Shown here: positions 26,470 to 34,634 of the stretch, in pieces
Numbering within the stretch: the first letter of the stretch is position 1
Layout of the letters: each line of letters begins with the position of its first letter
Source of the DNA: Candidatus Poribacteria bacterium
GTDB lineage: Bacteria; Poribacteria; WGA-4E; WGA-3G
NCBI GenBank assembly: GCA_022826805.1
Contig: JAJDUH010000071.1
Coordinates: 16,947 to 80,946 of the forward strand
Length of the DNA: 64,000 nucleotides
Reading direction: 5' to 3'
Translations under genes and position numbers: made by a program
Notes under the pieces: generated by a model
Told to the model about the DNA's origin: nothing
Seen by the model: only the letters and a program-made list of their open reading frames with translations
Database searches by the model: none

Positions 26470-28035
26470 ATGGACCCTAACCTCACTGAAATCGAGAATC
26501 GGCTCTGGAGTGCTGCCGATGAACTCAGGGCGAATTCACGCCTCCGCGCCTCAGAATACTCTACACCTGTGCTCGGGTTAATTTTCTTAAGATACGCCGA
26601 TCACAAATTCACACAGGTCGCACAAGAGATCGACAGCGAGACCGCTACGGGTAAGCGAAGTAGGACGGATCCGCGAGTGCAGTATCAAGCGCGCGGCGCA
26701 TTCTACTTACCCGATAACGCACGATTTCAATACCTCCTCAATCTGCCGGAGAGTGCGAACATCGGACAAGCCATCACTGACGCTATGAAGGCAATTGAAG
26801 CGGAAAACCCTCAGGTCAACGGAGTCCTACCCAAGACGTACAATCGCCTTGAAAAGAGCACCCTCTTTGAACTCTTACGTATCATGGAGCAGATTCCCAT
26901 GGATATTGAAGGGGATGCGTTCGGAAAGGTCTACGAGTACTTCCTCGGCAATTTCGCTATGAGCGAAGGGCAGCGCGGGGGTGAATTCTTCACGCCTACC
27001 TCGCTTGTTAAACTCATCGTTGAGATTATTCAACCCTTTCACGGTCGTATTCTCGATCCCGCATGTGGTTCGGGTGGAATGTTCGTCCAGAGTGCCGAGT
27101 TTATTCGCAATCATCAGAGCAACGGCAGACGTGGAAACATCAGCATTCACGGCGTGGAACGCGTCGCTGAAACAATCAGATTGTGTAAGATGAATCTTGC
27201 TGTTCATGCGCTTGAAGGCGATGTCAAACAGGCAAATAGTTACTACGAAGATCCGCATGACTGCTGGGGTAGATTCGATTTCGTCATGGCAAATCCGCCC
27301 TTCAATGTAGATCGCGTGGATAGGGAACGGATCAAAGACGATCCTCGGTTTCCGTTCGGTATGCCCCGTGTCGATAACGCCAATTACCTCTGGATTCAGT
27401 TATTCTATAGTTCGCTTTCCGAGTCTGGGCGTGCAGGCTTTGTCATGGCGAACTCCGCAGCCGATGCCCGCGCCTCTGAATTGGAGATTCGCCGCCAAAT
27501 TATCGAATCCAGTGCAGTCGATGTTATCGTCAGTATCGCCTCAAATTTCTTTTATACGGTCACTTTGCCCTGTACCCTCTGGTTTTTCGATAAGTCCAAA
27601 CGGAACAGCGATAGACACGATAAAGTCTTGTTTATTGACGCACGACACCTCTATCAGCAGGTGAGTCGCGCACATAGACAGTTCACACCCCAACAACTTG
27701 AATTCCTCTCTAATATTGTCAGACTCTATCGCGGAGAGGCACCGGAGAATCAGTACGACAGTGCAGATTTCCTCGCCTCAAAATTCCCCGATATAGAGTA
27801 TGTTGATATTCCAGGACTTTGCAAGGTCGCTACGATTGCCGAAATTGAGGCACAAGGGTGGAGTCTGAATCCCGGACGCTATGTCGGTGTCGCCGAGCAA
27901 ACCCGTGACGATTTTGACTTCGCCGAACGATTTATGGAACTCAACGAGGAGTTAGCAGTGCTGAACGCCGAAGCACATCAACTCGAAGAACGCATCGCCG
28001 AGAATGTTGCAAAGATTTTGGAGGATACGGTATAA
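26470..28035 (+). CDS. hsdM: Type I restriction-modification DNA methyltransferase subunit (HsdM)
   Basis: The track uses a TTG at 26449, but the ATG at 26470 follows AAAAAGGA at normal spacing and begins the family-typical [20 protein letters not shown]. The N-terminal helical domain ([18 protein letters not shown]) precedes the N6-adenine methylase domain with SAM motif [10 protein letters not shown] (about 195) and catalytic NPPF (about 274). HsdM methylates adenine in the site selected by HsdS and is needed for restriction by HsdR. The last codons overlap a promoter-like sequence (TTGCAA-N18-TATAAT, 28007-28036) that would drive the downstream toxin-antitoxin pair. Confidence 0.95.
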   Translation: MDPNLTEIENRLWSAADELRANSRLRASEYSTPVLGLIFLRYADHKFTQVAQEIDSETATGKRSRTDPRVQYQARGAFYLPDNARFQYLLNLPESANIGQAITDAMKAIEAENPQVNGVLPKTYNRLEKSTLFELLRIMEQIPMDIEGDAFGKVYEYFLGNFAMSEGQRGGEFFTPTSLVKLIVEIIQPFHGRILDPACGSGGMFVQSAEFIRNHQSNGRRGNISIHGVERVAETIRLCKMNLAVHALEGDVKQANSYYEDPHDCWGRFDFVMANPPFNVDRVDRERIKDDPRFPFGMPRVDNANYLWIQLFYSSLSESGRAGFVMANSAADARASELEIRRQIIESSAVDVIVSIASNFFYTVTLPCTLWFFDKSKRNSDRHDKVLFIDARHLYQQVSRAHRQFTPQQLEFLSNIVRLYRGEAPENQYDSADFLASKFPDIEYVDIPGLCKVATIAEIEAQGWSLNPGRYVGVAEQTRDDFDFAERFMELNEELAVLNAEAHQLEERIAENVAKILEDTV

Positions 28036-28036
28036 T
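28007..28036 (+). promoter_or_regulatory. Promoter inside the hsdM 3' end
   Basis: TTGCAA at 28007-28012, an 18-base spacer and TATAAT at 28031-28036, overlapping the hsdM stop codon. It is well placed to transcribe the DUF433/DUF5615 pair independently. A near-identical copy is at 22652-22681. Confidence 0.5.
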
Positions 28037-28095
28037 ATCAATAACACGGTAGAATTTTGGATCAAGCAATGGAAGATGTGAAAAGGAGGTGCCTC

Positions 28096-28467
28096 ATGGA
28101 ACTAGCAAGTATTTTTGAATTTGTCAACCCCAAAACGATTCGGATTAAAGGAACACGGGTCGGGATTGAAATCGTAATTGAAAAATTTCTTGATGGTGCA
28201 AGCCCGAAGGAGATTCAGGGACACTATCCACATCTGACCCTAAAACAGATCTACGCAACAATTACCTATTATCTGTTTAACAAAAATACCATAGATGCCT
28301 ACATGGAAGCCGACCGTAAGCGGGCGGAAACTGCTTATGAGGTCCAGCGAAAAAACCCACCCTCCGGTGTGAAGCGTCTTATGAAAATAAAAGCACAGCA
28401 GGACGCCCAAAGGATGGCATCCGCGAAGAGTGATAGTGAACAGAGATCAAATTCGCTTCCTTCTTGA
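28096..28467 (+). CDS. DUF433-family antitoxin
   Basis: The track starts with TTG at 28057; the ATG at 28096 has AAGGAGG six bases upstream and is preferred (123 residues). The N-terminal half is a DUF433 winged-helix-like domain: ELASIFEFVNPKTIRIKGTRVGIEIVIEKFLDGASPKEIQGHYPHLTLKQIYATITYYL. Proteins of this family are paired with PIN-like DUF5615 toxins and are thought to bind and repress them and their promoter. The C-terminal tail is basic and polar. It overlaps the toxin gene by 38 bases, a usual arrangement for coupled toxin-antitoxin genes. Confidence 0.88.
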   Translation: MELASIFEFVNPKTIRIKGTRVGIEIVIEKFLDGASPKEIQGHYPHLTLKQIYATITYYLFNKNTIDAYMEADRKRAETAYEVQRKNPPSGVKRLMKIKAQQDAQRMASAKSDSEQRSNSLPS

Positions 28468-28804
28468 TGAAAACACTTCTCATATTATCCGAGATGGCCT
28501 CAGACACAGGCACCCAGAGGTCGAAATTCGCGTTATCGGTAGTGACGGTGTACCCCCAATTGGTACAAAAGACGAGGAAATTCTTGAGTTTATTGAACGT
28601 GAGGCGTACATCCTTGTCTCATCAAATCGAAACACGATGCCTATACATTTGGAAGCACACCTTCAAGAAGGTAGACACATTCCCGGTATTTTGCTCTTGC
28701 GTCCCAGATTCTCTTATAGAGAGATTATTGATACGCTCGAACTCATCTTGTTCGCAGGTGTTCCAGAAGATTTACGGGATCAAGCAGTATATATTCCGTT
28801 TTGA
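28430..28804 (+). CDS. DUF5615 PIN-like toxin
   Basis: 124 residues beginning with GTG, overlapping the antitoxin. It shows the DUF5615 pattern: QIRFLLDENTSHIIRDGLRHRHPEVEIRVIGSDG, then GTKDEEILEFIEREAYILVSSNRNTMPIHLEAHLQEG and GILLLRPRF. The acidic residues in LLDEN and TKDEEIL match the conserved acid positions of the PIN-like fold, consistent with a metal-dependent RNase, though this is family inference. Together with the gene upstream it forms a complete type II toxin-antitoxin module placed between hsdM and hsdS. Confidence 0.85.
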   Translation: MIVNRDQIRFLLDENTSHIIRDGLRHRHPEVEIRVIGSDGVPPIGTKDEEILEFIEREAYILVSSNRNTMPIHLEAHLQEGRHIPGILLLRPRFSYREIIDTLELILFAGVPEDLRDQAVYIPF

Positions 28805-28849
28805 CTGTTCATGAATCGTGCACAACCCACGTAGCGAAAAGGATTCACA

Positions 28850-29968
28850 ATGTCTGACGAAACAAAACCTGATTTACCTACAACATCCGAAGGTGCATCA
28901 AATACTGCACTTGATACTGCTACTGATCTGGTTTTGGATGCAACTATTCCTGCGCCAATCAGACAAAATGTGCTAAAGGCTTTGGACAGATTAGGTTCTG
29001 CTTTGATTGATATACCTGTTGGAGCTCTTGAACGGAGATCTTCCGAGAAGCGGGCAGAATCGGAATCGCGCATTAAAATTACAGAGGCAGTTAATGCTCA
29101 AATTGTCCAGCAAATAAAGGTAGACCCAGAATTCCCACAGAGAGCATCAAATACATTTGCGAAGAAAATTCTTCGAGAACAGTACAATCTCGAGAAAATC
29201 TTAGGTTTCGCTACAGATATACTTAAGAGGAAAAAATATGATAATTCAACAAACCAACAGGCTGAAAGTGAAACGGAAAAGTCAATTGACGATGATTGGT
29301 TTAACATTTTCGAGAAAGAAGCAAGTCAGAAAAGTACTGAAGAGGTGCAGCGTCGTTTTGCCCGTGTATTAGCAGGTGAAATTGAGAAACCAGGATCGTA
29401 TTCAATAAAGGCTGTGAAAACCCTCGGTGAACTGGATCAAGAGGCTGCAACATTGTTCAAAAAACTGTGTTCAACGTGTATTGCTTTTGAGAATCTGACT
29501 GATGGATGTGTGCTTGATGCTAGAGTTCTCCCTTTGGGCAAAGAGGACCATAAACAAAAAGGTGAGGTTGGCCGATACAGCTTGAGTTCTTACCAAGAAG
29601 ATGTGCTAATTGAGTACGGGCTAATTCGTTTAATCGAAGAACATTCCTTGTATCCCTATAATTTATGCATAGAGAGTCTGAATAACCCAATGCCTCAGTC
29701 TTTTCGACACCAAGGGCGAGATTGGTTTTTCGATCCTTTCGATCCGATTCAGGAATTTAGGTTTCAAGGTATTGCTTTTTCCATAGTTGCCCGTGAATGC
29801 TCCGAATGACTCTTTTCTGAAGCAAATACCTCTTGTATTGCTTTTTCCATAGTTGCCCGTGAATTGTTCCGCATAGTGGATCAAGAACCTATGCCAGAGT
29901 ATACTAAAGACCTCAAGCAATACTTTGCAGGGCAGAACCTACAAATGGTTGAAGGACCAATCCAATGA
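28850..29968 (+). pseudogene. DUF2806-family gene with premature stop from a 66-bp duplication
   Basis: The main frame (28850-29809, 319 residues) matches DUF2806-type proteins: an Ala/Asp-rich start, RRSSEKRAESESRIKITEAVNAQIVQQIK, a central DDDWFNIFEKEASQKSTEEVQRRFARVLAGEIEKPGSYSIKAVKTLGELD, and FKKLCST. It stops in VARECSE at 29807. A 30-bp perfect direct repeat (29769-29798 and 29835-29864) flanks an in-frame 66-bp insertion carrying that stop. Removing 66 bases restores one frame through to TGA at 29966 and adds about 36 residues (VARELFRIVDQEPMPEYTKDLKQYFAG). The function of the family is unknown. It could be an intact variant, since translation to 29809 gives most of the protein. Confidence 0.75.
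29769..29864 (+). repeat. 30-bp direct repeat causing 66-bp in-frame insertion
   Basis: GTATTGCTTTTTCCATAGTT and the following ten bases occur at 29769-29798 and again at 29835-29864, offset by exactly 66 bases. The 36-base spacer is unrelated to the gene and contains the in-frame TGA. Confidence 0.9.
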
Positions 29969-30004
29969 TTTAAAAACTCATGAAATGCATTGAAGGGTGG
30001 GAAT

Positions 30005-31276
30005 GTGATTCAAAACTTATCCAACAACTGGAAGATAGAAAAACTTGACGACGTTATTCTTGATATTATTGACTACCGTGGTAAAACTCCCAAAAAATTG
30101 GGTGGGACATGGTCCGAATCAGGTATTATCGCTCTTTCTGCAATGAATGTTAAACAGGGTCAATTAGTAAACCTAGAAAAGGCAAAATTTGTAAGTGAAG
30201 ATTTGTACCGAAAGTGGATGAAGTCAGAAATTGCTAAAGGGGACATTCTGATGACCTCAGAAGCACCCCTTGGTGAAACTTACCTCGTTCCAGATGATAG
30301 AAAGATCTGTTTAAGTCAAAGATTATTTTGTATTCGAGCAAACTCAAGTATTATCCTTCCACAGTTTCTTTTTTATTTTTTTAACACGCCAATGAGTCGT
30401 GGGCAGATTGACTTAAGAGCCACAGGGACAACTGTACTGGGAATTCGACAACCCGACCTTCGGGAAGTACCAATAATTGTACCACCTCTCCCAACCCAAC
30501 GCAAAATCGCCGCCATCCTCTCCGCCTACGACGACCTCATCGATAACAACACCCGCCGCATCAAAATCCTTGAAGACATGACGCAGACCCTCTACCGAGA
30601 ATGGTTCGTCCACTTCCGATTTCCCGGACATGAGAACGTCCCGATGGTAGAGTCAGCGTTGGGACCGATACCTCAGGGATGGAAGATTTTTAAATACGCA
30701 GACATCGTGGATTTATCAAGAAAAGGGATTAATCCAAGCAAATTTCCATATGAAATCTTTGCCCATTTCAGTATACCCGCGTTTGATGGTGGTTGTATGC
30801 CGATTCTTGAAACAGGAAATTCAATTAGAAGTTCTAAATACTTGATTGCTGAAGAGTGTATTCTTGTGTCTAAACTGAATCCTCGTATTCCTCGCGTCTG
30901 GTTTCCATTCTTAGAGACAGAACATCGCGCAGTAACTTCAACTGAATTTCTCGCCCTGAACCCTAAACCACCCGTTGATTGTGTGTTCTTATATAATTTG
31001 TGCCGTTCACCTGAATTTTCTGCTGAATTGGCAGTTCGTGCGTTAGGAACTTCAGGTAGCCATCAACGAGTCAAACCTGATGACTTTTTCAACATGTTGG
31101 TTCTTATCCCAACAAAATTTCTTTTGAATAGTTTTTGTGATAAAGTTAGGCATATGTTGAATATCAGCAATACTCTCCGTTTAAAAAACAAAAACCTTCG
31201 CCAAACCCGCGACCTCCTCCTCCCCAAACTCATCTCTGGCGAGATTGACGTATCCGAACTTGATCTTGACGAGTAG
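30005..31276 (+). CDS. hsdS: Type I restriction specificity subunit (HsdS)
   Basis: The track starts with TTG at 29990; GTG at 30005 after AAGGGTGGGAA is a reasonable alternative and is used here. Two target-recognition domains are visible. TRD1 runs from WKIEKLDDVILDIIDYRG to about LPTQRKIAAILSAYDDLIDNNTRRIKILEDMTQTLYREWF, the conserved helical spacer. TRD2 starts at PIPQGWKIFKYADIVDLS and ends with the second conserved helix (NTLRLKNKNLRQTRDLLLPKLISGEIDVSELDL). HsdS determines the bipartite DNA site. TRD2 lacks the QxxIAxxL motif typical of the helix junction. The gene lies between cargo genes, separated from hsdM by two modules and from hsdR by six genes. Confidence 0.93.
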   Translation: MIQNLSNNWKIEKLDDVILDIIDYRGKTPKKLGGTWSESGIIALSAMNVKQGQLVNLEKAKFVSEDLYRKWMKSEIAKGDILMTSEAPLGETYLVPDDRKICLSQRLFCIRANSSIILPQFLFYFFNTPMSRGQIDLRATGTTVLGIRQPDLREVPIIVPPLPTQRKIAAILSAYDDLIDNNTRRIKILEDMTQTLYREWFVHFRFPGHENVPMVESALGPIPQGWKIFKYADIVDLSRKGINPSKFPYEIFAHFSIPAFDGGCMPILETGNSIRSSKYLIAEECILVSKLNPRIPRVWFPFLETEHRAVTSTEFLALNPKPPVDCVFLYNLCRSPEFSAELAVRALGTSGSHQRVKPDDFFNMLVLIPTKFLLNSFCDKVRHMLNISNTLRLKNKNLRQTRDLLLPKLISGEIDVSELDLDE

Positions 31277-31287
31277 CCCAAAAGCGA

Positions 31288-31316
31288 TTGACAGATACAA
31301 CGCAACGGTGTATAAT
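31288..31316 (+). promoter_or_regulatory. Perfect-consensus sigma70 promoter upstream of a PIN module
   Basis: TTGACA (31288-31293), exactly 17 bases, TATAAT (31311-31316): both hexamers and the spacing are perfect. It lies directly after hsdS. A related GGTGTGTAATTTAC stretch at 32096-32109 mirrors the -10 neighbourhood (GGTGTATAATTTAC) without the -35. Confidence 0.7.
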
Positions 31317-31344
31317 TTACAATAACGTCATTAGGAGGAGACTT

Positions 31345-31404
31345 ATGCGCGATGTCAACACTTGGCAATTTGTTGGTTATATTGGAAAATGCCAGCATAA
31401 GTAG
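31345..31404 (+). CDS. Possible 19-residue peptide ORF
   Basis: Directly after the consensus promoter, ATG at 31345 follows TAGGAGGAG at ideal spacing and opens MRDVNTWQFVGYIGKCQHK before TAG. It is far below the ORF-track cutoff. It could be a leader peptide, the surviving beginning of a deleted gene, or chance. The peptide has no recognisable motif. Confidence 0.3.
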   Translation: MRDVNTWQFVGYIGKCQHK

Positions 31405-31450
31405 GTAGAGCGGCTTAACCATCCGTAGTATTCAGGAAGGAGGAAATGGA

Positions 31451-31690
31451 ATGAATGTAACCACTGAATTAACAACTGATCAAGAAGTGCTGCCAAAAGA
31501 TAAGCAGCGAATCCCGCATGATGCTACAGAGCAAGCAGATACTGAACAAAAGGCACTTATGAACTACGCCGAGACACAACTTCGGAAATTAGCGGTGTCT
31601 CGGGGCTTGGATTGGGATATGATGACTGATGAGGCGCGCATAGATTTTGTTGATGACCTCATCCACGAGGACCGCGAGTGCAGCCGATAG
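31451..31690 (+). CDS. Small antitoxin-like protein upstream of a PIN toxin
   Basis: 79 residues, acidic, with a strong GGAAGGAGG site upstream. There is no recognisable DNA-binding domain in the N-terminal half. The C-terminal half ALMNYAETQLRKLAVSRGLDWDMMTDEARIDFVDDLIHEDREC is helical and could be the toxin-binding part. It overlaps the PIN gene by 13 bases, which suggests translational coupling and supports a toxin-antitoxin pair. The family assignment is by context, not by a motif I can name. Confidence 0.6.
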   Translation: MNVTTELTTDQEVLPKDKQRIPHDATEQADTEQKALMNYAETQLRKLAVSRGLDWDMMTDEARIDFVDDLIHEDRECSR

Positions 31691-32082
31691 CCGTTTACGA
31701 CACAAATATTCTGTTTTCAGGCACCGGTTGGAGCGGAACTCCTTATCACTGTCTTGAATTAGTACGGCAAGACAGAGTTGAGGGCGTAACCTGCATAGAA
31801 ATTTTAGATGAATTAACAGAAAAATTCTCTACCAAGCTCAATTTCTCGCCAACCCAAACGAGAAAAAGGATTGACTACCTTCGCGATTTCCTGCGGCTGG
31901 TTACGATTAACAATACACTCAAAGTTGTTAGCGCAGATCCGGACGATGACAAAATAATTGAGTGTGCGGTTATCGGTTCAGCAACCCACATTGTCACTGG
32001 AGATGCACATTTGTTAAAACTTAGAAACTATCAGAATATTCAGATCATAACAGCTGCAGAATTCTATGCTCAGTTTTCATAG
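31678..32082 (+). CDS. PIN-domain toxin of a toxin-antitoxin pair
   Basis: 134 residues from GTG. The N-terminus VYDTNILFSG supplies the first PIN Asp, ILDELTEKFS the conserved Glu, and SADPDDDKIIECAVIGSATHIVTGDAHLL the later acids, all in family order. This is the 'putative toxin-antitoxin system toxin component, PIN family' group. Expected activity is RNA cleavage. The gene is coupled to the small upstream protein by overlap. Confidence 0.85.
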   Translation: MQPIAVYDTNILFSGTGWSGTPYHCLELVRQDRVEGVTCIEILDELTEKFSTKLNFSPTQTRKRIDYLRDFLRLVTINNTLKVVSADPDDDKIIECAVIGSATHIVTGDAHLLKLRNYQNIQIITAAEFYAQFS

Positions 32083-32130
32083 GAACAACAACGACGGTGT
32101 GTAATTTACGGCAAGGCATCGGAGGAAATC

Positions 32131-32412
32131 GTGCAAGAATCTTCTATCATCCAATACTTCTCTGAAAAAAGTTTTGAACAAGGCATCGAGCAAGGCATCG
32201 AACAAGGTATCGAGCAAGGGAAAAAACAGCACGCTGTTGAAGCAATACTCACAGTGCTGGAGGTCCGATTTCAGCCTGATGTTGCAGAGAAACTAAGGCC
32301 TTTCCTTGGGGTGATTGACGATTTGGAACGTCTGGATCACTTACATCGCGTCGCTGCACGAGCGTCAAATATTGATGAGTTTACGCATGCCCTCTTAAAT
32401 CTTGAAAATTGA
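32131..32412 (+). CDS. Rpn/PD-(D/E)XK transposase-tail-like small protein
   Basis: 93 residues from GTG. The N-terminus has three and a half copies of EQGI (EQGIEQGIEQGIEQG) encoded by a near-perfect 12-base tandem repeat. The C-terminal helix region (HAVEAILTVLEVRFQPDVAEKLRPFLGVIDDLERLDHLHRVAARASNIDEF) matches the tail of Rpn-type proteins, in which an N-terminal nuclease precedes exactly such a QG-rich repeat. The nuclease domain is absent, so this is either a truncated gene or a small protein in its own right. The repeat could allow replication slippage. Confidence 0.6.
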   Translation: MQESSIIQYFSEKSFEQGIEQGIEQGIEQGKKQHAVEAILTVLEVRFQPDVAEKLRPFLGVIDDLERLDHLHRVAARASNIDEFTHALLNLEN

Positions 32413-32444
32413 AGAAGCCTAATCCTGATATAAAGGTAAAACCC

Positions 32445-33620
32445 ATGTCTGAACAGAAGGCGTTCTTAGAGAAGGTTCATATCAAAAACTTCCTGAGTTT
32501 GCGGAATATTTCGCTTCCGCTAAAACCTCTGACAGTTCTTGTCGGTCCCAATGCAAGCGGGAAGTCTAATACTTTGCGTGCTTTGCACCTTTTCAAGGGG
32601 ATCCTGAGCGTTGACCTGCCTCCTACGACGTTTAATTTTATCCCAGATCAGGTTTGGGCAGGTGGAGCTGACCATATCACTAGTGAACTGCACGCCAGAG
32701 TGAAGAAAACACCAGTTCAGTATAAACTGGTGTTTAAATCTGAGAATGAAAATCTTTCTGTTGATGAAGAATTATTGGTTAACGATGTAAAGATTATCTC
32801 AATTCAGAATGGAGAAGGGACAGTTCAGGATGAAGGCGGTAAAAACAGAACAACGTACAAATCAAATAAACTCGCTTTGAAGTCCGCTGGTGATTACGGA
32901 AATAAGCCAATCACTGGTGCCTTGGCAGAATTTATTCGGGAATGGGAATTTTATGACGTTCAACCAGATCACATACGAACTAATTCTAATAGATTCCCTT
33001 CTGATGCCAAAGATATTCAGGAATCGCTAAAGCTTAATCGTTATGGTATGAATGTCCCAAACATACTCTGGAACTGGTATGAACATACACCGGACGATTT
33101 TCGTTACGTTAGTGAAGCCTTAGCTGCTGCCACGAATATCAATATAGATTACCACAAAATTGATGGGGAATTCCAACTCTGCCTCCTTGAAGGTTACAAA
33201 GAGCCGATCCCTTTTATAAATGCTTCTGATGGTACGCTGCGTCTTCTGGCATACCATACTTTACTCAATCTGCCGGAATTACCCCCCCTTATTGCCATTG
33301 AGGAACCAGAGCGGAGCCTGCATCCTCGTGTGCTGACAGATATTGCCCATGTACTTGAACGACTTGCTGAACGAACACAAGTTATTATCACAACACATAG
33401 TTCTCAGTTTCTTGATGCTTTTGATTCAAAAAGATTATCGGATTCCCTTGGTGTTTTACTCTTACGCAATCGTCCCGGACTTGGCACAGAAGTCATCAAC
33501 GTTGAGGATATCCGCGAGAAACGAGAATCACTTGACGGTTGGATAGCCGACTTTGGGATCGGTAGTGCCGTTTTCGATAGCGGACTGCTGCAAGATATCA
33601 TGGAGGAACCGATATGCTAA
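32445..33620 (+). CDS. AAA ATPase (AAA_21/AAA_15-like) of a putative defence operon
   Basis: The ATG at 32445 follows AAAGG; the track extends 12 codons further with TTG. FLEKVHIKNFLSLRNISLPLKPLTVLVGPNASGKSNTLRAL carries the RecF/OLD-type Walker A (GPNASGKS, about 33). The C-terminal half has ASDGTLRLLAYHTLL (signature-like) and LIAIEEPERSLHPRVL (Walker B with the D-loop), then TQVIITTHSSQFLDAF. This architecture is shared by OLD, PARIS AriA and abortive-infection ATPases. There is no TOPRIM domain in the same protein. The stop is overlapped by the next gene by 7 bases, suggesting a two-component system. Confidence 0.85.
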   Translation: MSEQKAFLEKVHIKNFLSLRNISLPLKPLTVLVGPNASGKSNTLRALHLFKGILSVDLPPTTFNFIPDQVWAGGADHITSELHARVKKTPVQYKLVFKSENENLSVDEELLVNDVKIISIQNGEGTVQDEGGKNRTTYKSNKLALKSAGDYGNKPITGALAEFIREWEFYDVQPDHIRTNSNRFPSDAKDIQESLKLNRYGMNVPNILWNWYEHTPDDFRYVSEALAAATNINIDYHKIDGEFQLCLLEGYKEPIPFINASDGTLRLLAYHTLLNLPELPPLIAIEEPERSLHPRVLTDIAHVLERLAERTQVIITTHSSQFLDAFDSKRLSDSLGVLLLRNRPGLGTEVINVEDIREKRESLDGWIADFGIGSAVFDSGLLQDIMEEPIC

Positions 33621-34150
33621 GCGTGAGAATTTGGAATTTGCAATCCGATTGCGATGCTAAAGCAGTCAAGTTTTTGGAAAATGAATTCTTGAGATTTAGG
33701 CAGCTTGAGTATTTGGCTATCCGTACAGCTGGCAGGAATGCACTTCGTAGGTGCCACAAAAAAGGAACACCTGTAAGGGACAGTCTTAAAAGAGCGATTC
33801 AGCACTACCTCAAGCAAGACGACTATATTATTTTTGTTGTTGATTCCGACCAGAAACAAGAGTTAACGTCACTTGCCGATGAGATTAGACAAATCGTCAA
33901 AGATTGCAATTTATCTAACAAGGTATTTTTCGTCGCAGACATTCAAGAAGGCGAATTTGCTGCACCAACGCAGTGGCATCGCATTATTTCACGTTTTCGC
34001 ACCGAGGTTGAAAGTGAGCGCAAACGGCTTCGGGAAGAATGGGATAGGGCCGTCGCACACTTCCACAATGCATTTGCCGATATGCCAGAGGAGGAAGTGA
34101 TGCGTCATTTTGAGGAAGCACTCGCAGAGGTGAGGCGTGAGCGAGCATGA
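33614..34150 (+). CDS. Putative TOPRIM-like partner of the AAA ATPase
   Basis: 178 residues overlapping the ATPase by 7 bases and the PIN gene by 14. I do not recognise it with certainty. DDYIIFVVDSDQKQELTSLADEI gives a DxD after a beta-strand, and KVFFVADIQEGEFAAP a later acidic segment, as in TOPRIM-like DUF4276/OLD nucleases. The first TOPRIM Glu is not obvious (VRIWNLQSDCDAKAVKFL). The C-terminus is a charged helix (SERKRLREEWDRAVAHF). Coupling to an AAA ATPase favours an effector or nuclease role, but this is inference. Confidence 0.55.
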   Translation: MLSVRIWNLQSDCDAKAVKFLENEFLRFRQLEYLAIRTAGRNALRRCHKKGTPVRDSLKRAIQHYLKQDDYIIFVVDSDQKQELTSLADEIRQIVKDCNLSNKVFFVADIQEGEFAAPTQWHRIISRFRTEVESERKRLREEWDRAVAHFHNAFADMPEEEVMRHFEEALAEVRRERA

Positions 34151-34628
34151 GCAACGATGGCGCGTTTACCGAGCAATATTTGACACCAATATCTTTGTCC
34201 GGGCATTGATTCAGAAGGAAAATCTTGCCAATCATCTGATCTCGCTTTGGCTTGAGGGTCGATTCATTCTTGTGCTATCACAGGCTATTGTTACTGAAAT
34301 TCGGGGTGTTTTGTTACGTCCCGCTCTTATGCGAGAACTCCAGTATACACGCACAGAAGCCATGCGTCTCATCAACCTGTTGCCCCAAGCAAGTATTGTT
34401 GAGGTTACCACATCGGGTGAATTATGTCGCGATCCCAAGGATGATAAATTCGTTGATTGTGCTATCTCAGGACGCGTCCAATTCTTAGTCTCAACTGATA
34501 ACGATCTCGTAGATGATGCTGAACTTAAGAGAGCCTTGTTTGAGTTTGGCGTTGAAATCGTCGAACCACTGGATTTCTTAGAAAAGATTCGAGAGGCAGA
34601 AATCGACAGTTCTGACTCTGGTCAGTAA
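34137..34628 (+). CDS. PIN-domain protein coupled to the AAA/TOPRIM-like pair
   Basis: 163 residues from GTG, overlapping the upstream gene by 14 bases. AIFDTNIFVRALI (first Asp about 15), IVTEIRGVL (Glu about 52), CRDPKDDKFVDCAISGRVQFLVSTDNDL (later acids about 98-121) are the PIN active-site positions in order. It belongs to the same broad toxin group as 31678 but is clearly a separate sequence. No antitoxin-like small gene precedes it, so its regulator could be the TOPRIM-like or ATPase protein. It ends 6 bases before hsdR. Confidence 0.85.
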   Translation: MSEHEQRWRVYRAIFDTNIFVRALIQKENLANHLISLWLEGRFILVLSQAIVTEIRGVLLRPALMRELQYTRTEAMRLINLLPQASIVEVTTSGELCRDPKDDKFVDCAISGRVQFLVSTDNDLVDDAELKRALFEFGVEIVEPLDFLEKIREAEIDSSDSGQ

Positions 34629-34634
34629 TGAACC

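Noticed and set aside
28464-28814. 116-residue ORF overlapping the DUF5615 toxin
   Set aside because: Shadow of the toxin gene in another frame; the toxin frame has clear family motifs.
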